A DNA stretch of 64,000 bases from Floccularia luteovirens (taxonomy: Eukaryota > Basidiomycota > Agaricomycetes > Agaricales > Squamanitaceae): contig VSJF01000001.1 of NCBI GenBank assembly GCA_009739215.1, positions 372,001 to 436,000 of the forward strand, written 5' to 3'. This document shows positions 50,901 to 64,000 of this stretch, piece by piece. The notes beneath the pieces are model-generated. The model had not been told where the DNA came from. It ran no database searches and was given only the letters and a program-made list of their open reading frames with translations. The stretch's first letter is position 1. Every line of letters starts with the position of its first letter. Both the position numbers and the translations under genes were made by a program.

Positions 50901-52519
50901 CCTTAATGATATTATGCCTATGGCCAGAAATTGTCAACCGTTGTTTCTGGAAATGACATCTGACTGGTTGCTGTGGGGTGTATTTCTAGGAACATCATTG
51001 TTAAATAGTGTCCCCCCCCGTTGGTTACCGCGATAAATATAGGGACGGGACTTATTGAATTGGGTGTGGAATGTATAGACTCGTCCATAATAATTGCGAT
51101 GTTTATTAGGGTGGACCCACAATAAGTGATGATTTGATTATAAGTGATGATGACCCGTCGACTCGGTATGGAAAACGAACTTGGAATGAATAAGAAATTA
51201 ATCATATAAGAACGGGCAGGATGGTGCCCTGCAAGTGTTCCCATGAAAGCCAAAAGGAAAATAGCGACCCTCTTGCGCAATATCCGGGATCCGACTGGAA
51301 ACGTGACGTCTATCAGGGAAAGGCAAGCCGTACTGTACGGAATTTGAGGAAGTGATGGCAGAGAGTATTTTTATTTTATTACTTATGATATGATATAATA
51401 TCATGATGGATTTTGAGACTTATCTAGACGGGGTTTGATGAGTTGTGAACGGGCCCGGATAAGCTGTGGGGTGAATTCCTGATATGGACAAGCGGCGGTG
51501 GAGAATATCTCGATTTGATGAGCTGATAAGATTACAGAGAGAGTGTGTTACATTGGTCAGTACGTGCCTGCTAACATAAGCGAGCTTATGGGTCAGGGTT
51601 CTAGATCACATCGGGAGTGAGAGGTTCCCCAGAACCGGGACGACGGAAAAAGCGTACACGACATCCGAGATCCTGCATCGGGAACCCTTCAGGCCGATGT
51701 CGACGTGTCATGCATGCCCATGAACGGCAATCTGCGCACAATTATTATCATTCAATTAAGTTCGTTCATTCCCTTCCCTGGCTGAGTCCATCCTCAAGCC
51801 GTGCATCATTCTTGAGTGAGCCGAACGCGGCATAAAGCCAATCTTTTCAACTTTGTTGGCCCGCGTTTGACCTCAATATAGTTCTCAACCCTTGCCTTCT
51901 GATTTCGATCCGTGCGATTGTGTAGCTTCCGCTGGGGAAAAGGATGGTTCGCGCGAGGTTGAGCTTGTGTCGTGTAAGCTTTTTGGGAAGCGGACAGAGG
52001 AAGAGATGGGGAATATCGGCAACGGAAGTTGGGTGAATATATCGAGGAGAATGATCTTGATTGGATCATGAATCAAGGTATTTCGGGGGACTTCGCAGCC
52101 ACCACGCGAGTGAATCTTGATTGTGGGAAGTAGCGACCGATTGCAGGTGCGGAAACAAACCATAAGAGGCAGGAGAAAGGCACGGGAAAAGAGGAAGAAT
52201 GGAACGATGTGATCTTATGAAGACATGGGTGCTTGGCATCCTAAACGAGATTCGCAGTCCGATTGTCCGAAAGAGGAGCGAAAAGAGACGTTCCTAAACT
52301 TCGCGACCCGATATGATCTGAGTAATCCTGGTTGATCGCCATGATCGTGCGAGGGGTCCTACTAGCTGGGCCCTGATCATTTCCCGTCTCTATTATATAT
52401 ATCATTTTAATCATATTCCTTTTATTCCATTATATATACCTTCAACGCCGCTTTGCTTCGCTTTTCCTTTTGCCCCTCTTCTCATCCTTCCCCTCCCCTC
52501 CCCGTCTATCCCTTCCCTC
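47990..52519. other. 4.5-kb gene-free interval upstream of CYC8
   Basis: I see no assignable gene. A 73-codon minus-strand frame at 48060-48281 lies just upstream of SERF and could be part of its 5' leader region. Other frames (49054-49398, 49648-50052, 50918-51280) lack motifs, starts with context or splice logic. The last 130 bases before 52520 are CT-rich (CTTCCCCTCCCCTCCCCG), a likely promoter stretch for CYC8. Confidence 0.5.
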
Positions 52520-55500
52520 ATGTCCCTCAGACACCATCCCAGACAACAGGACAGGGATTCGCGTATGCATGACACCCCTGCTCCCTCTCATCCTCCCCAT
52601 CCTCATAACACAATCCCCATTTCGCATCAACCACCACCATCCCACCAACAACAACCTCCACACCCAGCGCACATCAACGGCACAGCACCACTTCCTATTC
52701 CTCCTGGGCCTCTAACAAATGGTTCAACCCACCCGCCAGCCATCTCACCTGCAGCAGCTACATCGAGTGCACCAAACGGGGTTGCTCCTCCTCCTGCAGC
52801 ATCGTCTATCATCCAAAAGTTGAATGTGGCAAATGAGCAAACGTGGCTGTTGATTGGTGCGTAATTACTCCGAGATTGGTAGATTATGCATCAGAGCGGC
52901 TAATGACTTGTTGCATGATTTAGGGCGGGTTGCCGAACAAATGGGTGACTTGGACAAGGCCTCTTTGGCATACGATCATGCGTTGCGGCACAACCCGCAG
53001 TCTCTACCTGGACTGACGCAAATTGCTGGAATTGCTCGGATCAGGGAGAACTATTCCAAGGTGAGCCGGTCGCAAGCATTTTTTTGTTGCCGTTGCCGAG
53101 AGCAAAAAGAAATAATATAAATGAATGCTCCGGTTGGTCCGCGGAGACCCGATCTGCTGTTTGACAGTGGCTTTTTTAATGTGACATGCGATGTGATCTA
53201 ACGATGACGTAATTTTTTCTTTATGACCACATCAGGCGATTGATTACTTTCAACGAGTTCTCAAGCAACAGGAAGAGAATGGTGAAGTTTGGAGTGCTTT
53301 GGGTACAGCTTCTATTGCTTCTTTTTTGCTTACCAATCTTTGCTGACTAACTTCCACAGGTCACTGCTACTTGATGCAGGATGACCTCCAGAAGGCGTAC
53401 TCAGCCTATCAGCAAGCCCTTTACCTTCTTCCAAATCCAAAGGTTCTTTGTCCTTTACACCTTTTGTTCATGTCTCATCCTTTTTAGGAGGACCCCAAAT
53501 TGTGGTACGGTATTGGCATCCTTTATGACCGTTATGGTTCTCTGGATCACGCAGAGGAAGCCTTTTCCTCCGTCTTAAGGATGGACAAGGGTATTTGCCT
53601 TCCATCTTACTTCTTTCTAACTGTACTCAACATTTCTATTAATAGACCTAGACTTCGATAGAGCAAATGAAATTCTATTCCGTCTCGGTATCATCTACAA
53701 GCAGCAGGGCAAATTTGACGAGTCCCTGCAATGCTTCGATCGTATCCTCAGAAACCCTCCCAGCCCCCTCGCACATGCGGACATTTGGTTCCAAATTGGT
53801 CACGTGTATGAACAGCAAAAAGAGGTAACCTATCCACCAAATTCTCATGTCATCACATTCTAATATTTGTCTATCAGCATGTTCGTGCCAGAGATGCATA
53901 CGAACGGGTTGTCGCAGACAATCCTAATCACGGCAAGGTCCTTCAGCAGCTCGGTTGGTTGTACCATCAAGATGGATCTTCCTTCCAGAACCAAGATCTT
54001 GCTATCCAATATCTTACGAAAAGTTTAGAAGCTGGTGGGTATCTCCTTTCTTTGTTCAACATTTCCATCATGGCAGATAATAAATGATATCTCTTCAGAA
54101 CCGGCTGATGCGCAGAGTTGGTATCTACTTGGCCGTGCTTACATGGCTGGGCAAAAATACAACAAGGCGTATGAGGCGTATCAACAGGCTGTATATCGTG
54201 ATGGACGTAACCCGACATTCTGGTGCTCCATCGGTGTTCTCTACTTCCAGATCAACCAGTTCCGCGATGCGCTCGATGCATATTCTCGTGCCATTCGCAT
54301 CAACCCTTATATCTCTGAAGTGTGGTTCGATCTCGGTAGCTTGTATGAAAGTTGCAATAATCAAATTACGGATGCCATCGATGCCTACGCTCGGGCAAGC
54401 GAGCTTGATCCAAACAATCCTGCGATCACACAACGACTCCAGTTACTGAAGAACGCCCAGGCGACTGGCGGTCAACTTCCCGCTGCACCGGGTCCACAGG
54501 ACGTTCATCCTACTGCGTACGCTAGCGCTGCTGTTCCACCCGGGTTGACTGGGCCACTTCTGCTATTACAATCTTCTAGTCACCGTCCCGTTTTCAACGC
54601 AGACTCTCGTGGTCCTTCAAACGAAATATCCTTGCCACCACCGTCTCAAGTTAACCCCAACAGATCATCACCACCATTCCGTGGTGGCCCACCCCCTCCA
54701 GTCGTGCTCGACGAAAGCCGACATGCACCATCACATAACATGTTAGGTCCCATGGAAGTAGATAGGCCAAGGGACTACCACCCTTCCTCTCGTGACAATA
54801 ATCGCGGCCCACTAGGGCATCAAAATTTACTCCTGCAACATCCTCCACCGCCTCAACCAGTCGAAGAGCTCAGAAACGGGGCCCACGGTCACCATCAAGA
54901 ATCTTATTTCACACGTCAGACAAGACCCCAATCGAGGTCTGCATCCCCTGCAACCCATAGCAGAACGCCTAGGTCACCCCTCCCAACATTCCAAAGCTAC
55001 CCTCCACCCGCGCGACAACCCATCGGTCCCGCCCAACCGAGCTCAGCTCCCCCTCAGAGATCTCCTCGTACATACCCTCCTAGTCACGAAGGAAGTCGAC
55101 TCATGGACCAAGACGGCGTGTGGAGCAGACGTGGTCCCCCACCTAGTGATCATCGAGACTGGGACCGCGAGAATGAACGTAGATCTAGACATGGTCCCGA
55201 TTACCCACCTCAACCTCCACCATTTTTCACACCTCGCTCACCCAATACAACCACACACCGCGATCACACTTCTCCACAACAATCCCCCCGCACACATAAT
55301 GCTAGGTACTGGGAGAGTAAACCCGTCGCTCCCGGTGGACCATCTGCTCATCCTGGGCATGGACGACTTTCGCCTCCAGCTCCTCCCCCGCCACATCATG
55401 AAGCAGGTGGAAGAAGATACGATCCTCGGTACGACGGACGGGAAACCAGAGAATATGAAGAACAACGGGGTTATAGCGCAAGCTCACCCGAAGGGATGAA

Positions 55501-56839
55501 GAGTGGACATCGTAATGTACCACATCTTATCTCTGGTCCAGGTCGCGGGTCAGAAAGCCCAATGTCTACGCCGGTTATGCCAGAAGGAAAGGGAAGGAGA
55601 CGCCTGACGAGAGAAAAGGACGATATACCCACACCCCCACAACAGCAAGTCTCACAACCGCAGCCGCCTACGCCAATGATGCAAGAACCTGCGCCCAAGA
55701 GAGAGAGAAAGAAACGTGGTGGACCTATCAAGAGAGGCAAGGATGACATGCCTAGTTCAGAGACTCCCAAGTTATTTGGCACAGAGCGTGGGCCTGCCAG
55801 TAACATGCCCGGGAGCTTTAAATTGATACATGGGTACGCTAGCAACACAAGCAAGGCAGCGAGTTCACCAGAACCAGTTAGCTCCAATGGATCTGGGTCC
55901 GCAGGCTCATCACGATCTGTTCAGCCATCTCCAACAGGTGCGACCCCAAGACCACCATCGCGTATCGTTGATGAGAACTATGATGAGGGAGTTGCGAGTG
56001 CTGCACTGATTGGACTTGCAGGATATCGAGGCGCTCTACAAGAGGGTGGACAAGCACTATCTGATCATCACCCGCCATCGCATTCACCCACCATATCTTC
56101 AGGGAGTAGGCATAGTCATAACGGTGATCCCTCACCACGTCCGCTAACGTCTTCCTCATCTGCTTCCGCTGCAGCTGCAACTGCCGCCGCGGTTTCTTCT
56201 TCAAATCGCTCACATCGCAACTCAGTTTCGTCTACACGTAGCCACGCCTCGCCGTCCATGCAACCAGTACCATTGAAACGCGCGCTCAGTCCCGGATCAG
56301 AAGAATCGGACAACAAACGATCTCGAATGGATATGATGAAGAGAAGAGCATCGTCACCTGTTGGTGGTACAGGAGGCCGGCGTACGCCAGTGCCTTCAAC
56401 ACGTCCGTCTCCAATCCCATTCCGTACACAGCCTGCATCTCACTCACCTCCCGAAGTTCGTCAACAACCCCATGACCCACCAAGCCCTTCCTTCCCAGCT
56501 GTACTACCGCCGCATCCTCGCCCAATTGGGGCAGGATTGTCGACAGGGGGTTCAAGCTCAGCAGGGGGAGGAAGCTCGACTGGTGCAGCGATCGCGCTTC
56601 CACCTATTGCGACGCTATCGCCTGCATCCAGTGCACCTTCACCTAGTGCGATGGGAGATAGGGATCGTGATCGTGATGAAAGAATGCAAGTCGATACAAG
56701 TCGGTCGGTTTCTCCGCCAAGCAGCGGTGCTGGTAGTGCTAGGGGAAAGATAAACGATGGTCCAAGCCGAAGCAGTCGAAGTAGTAACTCACCAACTGGG
56801 AAACAGATGTCATCACCTTCTGGAGACAAGAAGGATTGA
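52520..56839 (+). CDS. CYC8: General transcriptional co-repressor, TPR subunit CYC8/SSN6
   Basis: Acts with Tup1 as a nuclear co-repressor recruited by DNA-binding factors. About 1,270 residues. ATG 52520 (MSLRHHPRQQDRDSR) opens a His/Pro/Gln-rich stretch; tetratricopeptide repeats then run across seven introns: WLLIGRVAEQMGDLDKASLAYDHAL, WSALGHCYLMQDDLQKAYSAYQQAL, KLWYGIGILYDRYGSLDHAEEAF, LFRLGIIYKQQGKFDESLQCF, WYLLGRAYMAGQKYNKAYEAYQQAV, WCSIGVLYFQINQFRDALDAYSRAI and WFDLGSLYESCNNQITDAIDAY. From about 54440 a long Pro/Ser-rich, low-complexity region with short Lys/Arg clusters (KRERKKRGGPIKRG) reaches the stop at 56837-56839. The frame is intact. The first TPR exon joins GTGCGT...TTTAG at 52858-52923. 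Gene copy and TPR order match fungal Cyc8. Confidence 0.94.
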
Positions 56840-59800
56840 TTTTTGTGTGGTGCCACTCATCGTGAATACCTATTATTGTTGTAGAGTTTGTTGAAGTACT
56901 TATTATTGCACATAAAATATTCTTGATCACGACAATCTGATTATATTTACACAAATGCATGATTTTGTGAGATGATGTGATTGAAACGCGCATTTTATTC
57001 TTGTCCCCTACGTTCTGCTGAACTTAAGCTAGGGTATCCAACCATGTACCAATTTTTAGGTATTATTACGATGTCGTGCGTGCACCACACAAATTCACAA
57101 AGCTCAGTTTTGGTTGATTTCCTATTGTATCCCACAACTTTCATGAGCTCCCAAAAGCTAGATAAGTTTTTAGTTTTCGAATTCTTAGTACATCTATCTG
57201 TTGCTTGAAGTTTGTAGGAGTCATCGTGTAATTTGTGTGGATGGACGGCTATTCCAGAATGTATCAGCCTCCACTTACACCCTACAACGTGTTGTTTGAA
57301 TAAACGCATATCACGTACAGTCTTCACATGTAAATACAGCAATGCTTGGAACAGGTGCATGCATTCTTGTTAACCAGTTGAGTAAATTTGTTACTGCGAC
57401 CGATTTGCCTTTCCTGTGTATGAGATAACATGTAATACTTACTCTAGTGTCAGTTGTTCGGGTTTTTTCGAAGTAAAAAGCGGGGTGAGGAACTAAATTG
57501 TGCATATACATACGTAACAGGAATAATATTGGAGAAGAAGTTTTATTAATTCTGAAATGAAAAAAAATTGATTCCAATTGAGAAAGGTCTAGACTTTGAG
57601 CGGTTGATCATGAATGGGGCTACCGTTTGAAACGTTTGGAAAGTTCAAGGGTCTATTAAAAATAGGGGGATTCGCGGACCCGTTTTGAGCCAGTTTAAGC
57701 CTCATAGTACGCTAGATGCCAATTGCTGGCAAGCCCGGAAACGATAACCTGTAGCACAATAGACTGAAGCTGGTAGGGGAAAGCTCATGATAAGGCGCAG
57801 GGCCACATTGCGCGCGGGGTTCCGATTCGGTTGGAGAGTCGATCGAAAAAATGGGTCTATTCGCCTCTTTCTGGAGGTTTAGAATGCCGGTATTACTCCT
57901 GCTTCTTCTTCCTTCAAAGGATAAAAAGTTCGTTCCGCTTTATAAATTTACGGCGGTGCTTCCTTCTTCTGGCAGCATGAGCAGGGATGCATGCCTGTAT
58001 CCGAAACCTGCCAGCAGCTGTTTACTGCGGAAGAGTCTGAATGAATGGTGTTCGTCGGCACAGGCTTCTCAATGGCATCGTAGATGGTTATCACCATATC
58101 AACTGCATCATGTCAACTGAATGAATGAAGAGGCGAGTTAGTGTTACATTTGGATGCTAAACGTGTTTTTCTTTCGGTGACCTACTATATAACACTAACA
58201 CCAATCGCTTTTTGGCAACATGCACAGCATAATTGATGAGGCAACCAAGGATGGTATTTACTTACCCAATGGTCACACGCAGACCGAGTTGGAATGTTGT
58301 CGTTTGCGACGGGAACTTGAGGCATGTATTTTAGATGTTATCATCTAAGATATACCTAAAATAATTCACCTTGCGATCCAAATCCATAGGTAGAAAGTCC
58401 TGCAACAAATATCCAGCTGGCCCCTTTTCTCGTTGTGAACCTAGTTGTGGGTATGTAGAGAGGAGGGAACAGGGTAAGTTATTCAGAGTTTCCTTTGGCC
58501 TAAAATTACGGCATGGCATCATGTCGATCAAACGTTTCAGCACATCAAAAAATACTCCAGTTATAACCAAAATACAAAACACAAAAAATAGAAAGGGGTG
58601 GCGATTCTCACTTTATCCATTCCACGTATAAACTTCAGGGGAGTTTGAGCTGAGCGTCCATCAAGCTCAGAATAGTCGCAAAATAAGTTTGTACTGTACA
58701 GCCAGAGCTATTTATAGTCCCGAAGGCTGTGTGAAATACGGAGGTGGCGGAACAAGACGACATGGACGCTCATAGAGTACGTGGGATGGAATGGACTCAT
58801 TTGCCTGTGGTACACAAGCGTAGGAGGTACATTTGAAGATTTGGTTTGATGGCGATCACAGTGTTAAAGTGCCATCACATGCTTATCAGTACGCCCTTGA
58901 AGATCTGTGTCTGTGCCATGTGAATAGTATTCCAAAATCTCTTGCAAGTTAGCAAGTTCCGAATTTCAATTATACAGAATAAGCAGGCTACACCTCCTTG
59001 CGTGCTGTGCGGTTACACATTATTTTAAATTTGAACTAACTAGCATATCTTGGAATAAATGCATATCGGCAATAGATTCATGAATTTTAATAATAACGGT
59101 TGGCAGTTACCATAAACTCTCTTTGAAACACTGAACGTTAAATGCTAAAAATAGAAGTGGATTTTGTGGGCTATGTGTGGTAGCAATAAGTATAGAAAAA
59201 TTCAACGTTGCATATTTATCGGGTATTGATGAGGGTTATTCGCTGAATGGCCCATATCCAAAAATAACGAATAACCAGGGCAGTGTCTTGATTTGTATTT
59301 GCGTACACTCCTTATCAGTGACCTGATGGTTTTTGCGCCCATTCTGCTTCTGGCTGTTGATGCGCAATTCGTTGCCGAGTAGGGAAATATTCCCGGGAGC
59401 CTCGTTGGCTGCGACCAATGTAAAAAATCAAAACCTGGTTAAGTACATGTTGTTAGCAAAGTCGCTCATGTTTATATCTGATAGGGTTAACTATCGGCCA
59501 CTCGGCGAAACATGCAAGGATGAAAAGGGGGAGCTTTGAATAACTCATGCAATCAGCGCAGCAGCAGTTTTACGTTTTCTCTCTGAATTCAGTATAATAT
59601 TCGACGACCGCTCATAACGGGATTAAAACATATGGGGTCGGTGGCTTTTGCTCCTTGAGATTTCCTGGGATACCCCAGATAACGTTATGCCAATTGTTGA
59701 ATCCACCTGCCTGCCGCACCGCACAACGGACTACGTTTCACCCCGGCATACTTTAGCACGGCAACATACATTCCATCAAGAAGCATTTTCAAAGTCCACG

Positions 59801-61216
59801 CCCCCCCAAGGAATGAATGATTGCGGTGATGATTTTTATATTGTTCCCGCACCCACAACATCTCAACATGCATCAAAACAATCAAACCTATCAAAGCGAA
59901 CGGTATTTACTTTTTAGTTTTCTTTGTTAATGGTTGTGAAGGGGTCGGCTAACGGCTGGAAATGAACATTTCCACAAGCCGCAATAGGTAAGTGCCATAA
60001 CATAACAACATCTTCCAGGGATAAGTGGACAAATGGAGTGGTAAATCCGTGCTTAGCGGGTTTATATTTGACACTTGTCTGTTAATGGCAAAACAAGAAC
60101 TTCGAGTCATGGCTTGTCCTCAGGGATAACTTTGATGCTGCAAAGAAGTTGGGATTAAAAATTTGTGGAATATATTTCAGCAGATGTACCTATCAAAGAA
60201 GTTCTGTTTGAGAGGCTTCTTGTAGGGCGTCTATTGCAAGTGGGGGCATACACGAAAATATTGTTTGTTGTATTTTCGGACTGTTATCGCGATCCAGGCA
60301 AGGATCAATGATCAGTGTCCCCCTGATGGGATCAAGCTTATGTACATCGGGCGAGGAACGGGACTTAGCAAAGGACTTATCTTGTAAAAATAATTATAGG
60401 GGAAACTGTTGGCTAAATCATGGGCACATATCCGCATCCCTCGCCGAAGCCAGGATCATCGTGATGTCGAGGGAAGTTGTTATCCTAGGCAATAATGCTA
60501 TGTTAATCTGGAACAATAACCAAATGAATTCTTTTTTTGAAAAAGTCATGCCAACTCAGTGGTCAATGCCTGTTGGGGTAAATGTAACCGAGTACTCGGA
60601 CGACAAACTAAATAAAATAAATTTGGCAGCTCTTGTGTGGTGGGTATTTTGTGGCGCATGCTTTGGTGAAGGGACACTGGTCCCATGATCCTTGTTCAAG
60701 CCGGGATGTATGGAGGAAGCGAAGTTGGTTGAACTTCCAAGGTATTCAGTCGCACGGTGATCGACGGGATTCTGGTAAGAGTTTTGCTCTTAGGCCTGTA
60801 AGAGCGGATTAGCGGATTATTCCCAATCGTATATGGGCGATAGCGAGGCATGTGATGTGTGTACGTGTGGGATGTGCATTCGACGGGGATTCATCTTCTG
60901 TGCGAGGTATTTATCTCAGCTAATAGCACCGTGATCTATGGATATGTTATAGAAAAACTTGTATCACGATTTTATAATAAGCAATTGGTGTCTTGAACAT
61001 GTACAGGCTGTTAACCAACCAATTTAATGAAATGGTAAACTTTGAGAGGCTGTGTGAAATTTTGGTCTGGTATTTGTTTTGAACAAACAAAAGAAGAGCT
61101 CTGCTTTGATCAACGACTGTGACGGCGTCAAAAGGTGCATTGTCTTGATCAAATTCGTTGTTAACGTTTTCTAACGACCTGCATTGTCATTTAGAGCATC
61201 CGTTCGTTTCAATGTC
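56840..61216. other. 4.4-kb gene-free interval
   Basis: Between CYC8 and ERF4. Open frames at 57851-58120 and 60308-60688 show no recognisable domain and no exon partners. AT-rich stretches alternate with ordinary sequence. No RNA gene is seen by eye. Confidence 0.5.
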
Positions 61217-62651
61217 ATGACCTCAGAACCTTCCCAACCGTCAAATTCGTCGGTGCTGCTCGACATACACAATGTTGATCGCAACAACACCACTCCTTCT
61301 CCTGCTGCATTTTTGTCTTCTTCACAAATCACGATTTCTGATACCCTTCATGTTTCACCAAAGCCACGGACCGTCACACCTCCGCCAAAAGATTCAATTG
61401 ATTCAAGCGGGGACGAGAGTACTCCTTTAGAAGGAGACTCTACTCTTTTGCAAGAGGAAGTCAAGGGTATGGACCAGGAGGAGTCTAAAAATGGGGAAAC
61501 AAATGAGTCCCATACAAATGATACGTCCGAAATTCCACAGCCAAGATCCAGTTCTAGGTCCGAGGAGAAGATACAAGTGGAAGGATCAGCGTCTCCTATA
61601 GCAGATCAGACCCAGGATGCCCTTGGCTCGAGTAACGATAAAGGTGTGACTTGGGATCCCTTGCGAGGTCCAGAACAATCCAGTTACCAGGAGGAGAAGA
61701 CTATGGCTGTGGAAGATACTGATATTGTCGACAGTAACGGGCGTTTATTGTTTCCTGAAGATAATGCGAATCCATCTCCCTCAGTTTCACGCCGTGTATC
61801 CAATCTTCGCTTGGATGTCAAGCCTTCATCGCCGCAGACATGGGAAGTTGTTAACTCGCATGATAGAAATAAACCAGGTGCCACGGAAGTGCATTCGACC
61901 GCGGGATCCCACAAATTTCAGACAAAGTGCGTTATTATGGTACTGTTGCAGAGTGTCATTTCAATACTTGGTTCAGTTATACCCGTCCTTTGATACCCAA
62001 ATCTTCCTATTATTTCGGACCGCCTTCATCGGACTCAGCGTATGGGACACCCCCCGTAGGGCAGATTGGCGTCCACCACCCTCGTGAGATCTTACGCGTA
62101 GAGCGAGATTATACAGGAGGGGAAATCATTCAATTTGCCCCAATTTATCCTCTAGAGTTGGAAGGAAGAGTATGTTGACGATGCAAATTTCATTGTGGGG
62201 GTTTATAATTTCACTGATTTCTGGGATTGTTTAACTAGATAACGCCGACGCAGTTTTTGGAATCAATAAATTCTATCAACGAATTGCTCATTTCGGCACA
62301 CAGTCTTCGACATTCGTTTTTCGATAACATGATTGCTATTTTTAGTTTACAACTATCAAAATTGTTTGTTACTCCACATTATCAGAAGGCACGTTGTTTT
62401 CTTCTATATATTCCTGGAAGAACATATTCCTAAACGGTAAACAATAGGAGATGAAACGACTCGAACAGTTAATTGATAATCTAAACACAGAATTTTATAA
62501 CCCAGTCGGACTCAATATTCTGTGGCCGCAGAACGTGGCGTTTCTTTTCGTAAGTGGATAATACGAAGTTTTCTCGAAGTTTTCGTTGATTTCTTTATGC
62601 TCAAAGCTGGAGATTGAATATTATGTGAGTCTTACTTCGAATTTGACTTGA
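61217..62651 (+). CDS. ERF4/Golgin-7-type subunit of a protein palmitoyltransferase
   Basis: Erf4 partners Erf2 to palmitoylate Ras at the ER/Golgi. About 400 residues: ATG 61217 (MTSEPSQPSNSSVLLD) starts a long disordered acidic Ser/Pro region; after the first intron (GTGCGT...GGTTCAG, 50 nt) come LIPKSSYYFGPPSSDSAYGTPPVGQIG and ILRVERDYTGGEIIQF, then the ERF4 domain: ITPTQFLESINSINELLISAHSLR, IFSLQLSKLFVTPHYQK, EMKRLEQLIDNLNTEFYNPVGLNILWPQNVAFLF and LEIEYY. Four introns. The end is uncertain: reading on gives TGA 62649-62651 after VSLTSNLT, but GTGAGT after LEIEYY could be a donor leading to a last exon at 62663-62737. The upstream TTG-started frame is not a start. Neighbours give no functional hint. 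Confidence 0.85.
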
Positions 62652-62737
62652 AAAAAGTACAGGACTTATTCGAAGCGCACATGATTCTAGTGATATTTTT
62701 TCATCGCACCATCCGAGAAGCTAGAATGTTGATTTGA

Positions 62738-64000
62738 CCCAGTTGGAAACCTGAGGAGCTGCTGTGTCAACGTTTGTTCAGTACTCGCGCTGATCGCTCA
62801 AGACAGCTATGATCGATGATTTAATCTCACACTTCACCAACGTAATATCATGTCCATCAAATCAGCCAAGTTTCTTCTCGACATAGTTTCACGTCAACTA
62901 TGCCAATCATCCAGGGTGGGTGGTAGGAGAGAGTATTAGTGATGATTTTTCTCTGGCGAGCACTAGTTATTTATTGTTAGCGGTGTCCACTTTTATAGAA
63001 CATATCATATGACAATGTGTTTTTGCAATATAATAAGACCTATCTCAGCATTTTGCTAGTTTTTTACGTATATATGTGAGACAAGAACCACTTTTCTCCA
63101 TTTTGCGATTTGGGCTTGTGGTTTTGTCTTTGCTTTGTAGTGTTTTTTATACAGGGCACCTCTTGCAATCAGAGTTCTTTCTGATCGGTTGTTTGTCGGC
63201 CAGCAAAACTCGGCGGGTAGACTAAAAGCTCGTTGCTCAAGTACACTTGCAGTATGAAAATATTGAATGCAACATATGGTAAAGTGCAACCGAGATGAAT
63301 CGATGATTCCCCACATCAAACTGTTCGCTTGCTAGTATGAATCCCGGGAACGAACCTGGTATGTTTTGGGTCGCTATGGCTGTAGCCATCGCCTGGTGAT
63401 CTATTAGCCGAAGGGAAATTCCCCACCAACGTTTCAACACATGGACTCACGTCATTGCAATTAAGAACGAGCCGATAAGTTCTTCGCAGAATTTGGGGGG
63501 CCCTGGGACATCGTGCCACTCAATCATTTCTCGGGCGTCCTTCCGCGGCATACACGGAGAGAGACAGAATTATATTTGATCTGTATTGTTTATGGGAATC
63601 TGAAATGTGGAATGGGGTAGGGCATCGCCCGAATGTCCCATCGGGTGGATCGGGGCGCTCGTTCAGGGTCACACGCGATTCCTATGTTTTCCTCGACGAG
63701 GTTCAACATGGTTTTTTTGTTATAGAACAGACTAGTTGTTTTGAAACTCGAAAGCAAGGGTGAAGATCTCGGCCAAGGATCCTCAAGATTTGCCGTGCAC
63801 AGCTAGGCGATGCGGGCCGAAAGACCAGGCGGAGTTATGTATGCAGCCGTGGCCGAGATGGAGGCCGAGGGAGATTAAATAAATAAATAAATAACAAAAT
63901 GATAAGAGAGATTTGTCATTTGAAGCCGGCATCGAAACTTGTGTTTTCCGACAAACTCTCTCTTAATCCACAGTCTCTCCCCTTTCTATCTCTGCTTTCA
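62738..64000. other. Right-edge interval without a gene
   Basis: No gene recognised. Contains a short ATAA tandem tract at about 63877-63893 (AAATAAATAAATAAATAAC). Confidence 0.5.

Noticed and set aside
54035..54100. A 934-codon protein starting MGISFLCSTF as a separate gene
   Set aside because: The first 21 codons are intron; AACCGGCTGATG at about 54099 continues CYC8 after ...KSLEA.

Overview
The window comes from a filamentous basidiomycete, most likely an Agaricomycete mushroom. The evidence is dense short introns of about 45-65 nt with GT...AG borders, families expanded in Agaricomycetes (a large F-box family protein, a WD40 protein of the NACHT/WD40 type, Copia and Gypsy retroelements), and a typical fungal housekeeping set. 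No taxon can be named from the sequence alone. Most genes had to be assembled exon by exon because no single reading frame covers them.

Layout. Positions 1-1474: 5' two thirds of an aldehyde dehydrogenase (minus strand, running off the left edge). 2780-4965: F-box family gene (minus). About 5.6-18.7 kb: an accessory, transposon-rich block. A WD40 gene (5579-7049, minus) is split by a solo LTR and cut at its 5' side by a degenerate Gypsy element (7050-10970). A Copia-type gag relic (minus) follows, split by another solo LTR. A second Gypsy element (13916-17624) carries two nested solo LTRs. A 475-bp foldback element made of palindromic modules (18245-18719) closes the block. Four solo LTRs (A, B, C, D) belong to one family and keep perfect 5-bp target-site duplications, so the order of events can be read. 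Nonsense codons in Gypsy-1 sit where arginine CGA or glutamine CAA is expected, i.e. C-to-T decay.

19.2 kb to the right edge is gene-rich and conserved, with clean exons. It holds a branched-chain aminotransferase (minus; one-base frameshift near its end), a proline-rich/coiled-coil giant protein (plus; four apparent one-base insertions), a KES1/OSH4 oxysterol-binding protein (minus), a DBP3-type DEAD-box helicase (minus), a fungal ADAM metalloprotease (plus), mitochondrial ClpP (minus), a Brr6/Brl1 nuclear-envelope protein (plus), a 60-residue SERF/4F5 protein in four exons (minus), the CYC8/SSN6 TPR co-repressor (plus) and an ERF4 palmitoyltransferase subunit (plus). There is no operon-like logic. 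The genes serve unrelated core functions: amino-acid metabolism, sterol/PI4P transport, ribosome assembly, proteostasis, nuclear envelope, transcription and Ras palmitoylation. Gene-poor stretches of about 2-4.5 kb separate several of them, and the CYC8 gene sits between two of the longest.

I found no rRNA, tRNA or CRISPR array and no convincing new multi-gene system. The points most worth a second look are the six-nucleotide ADAM microexon that supplies the third zinc ligand, the foldback element, the nested solo-LTR family with restorable targets, and the clustered one-base frameshifts at 19-27 kb, which may be assembly errors.
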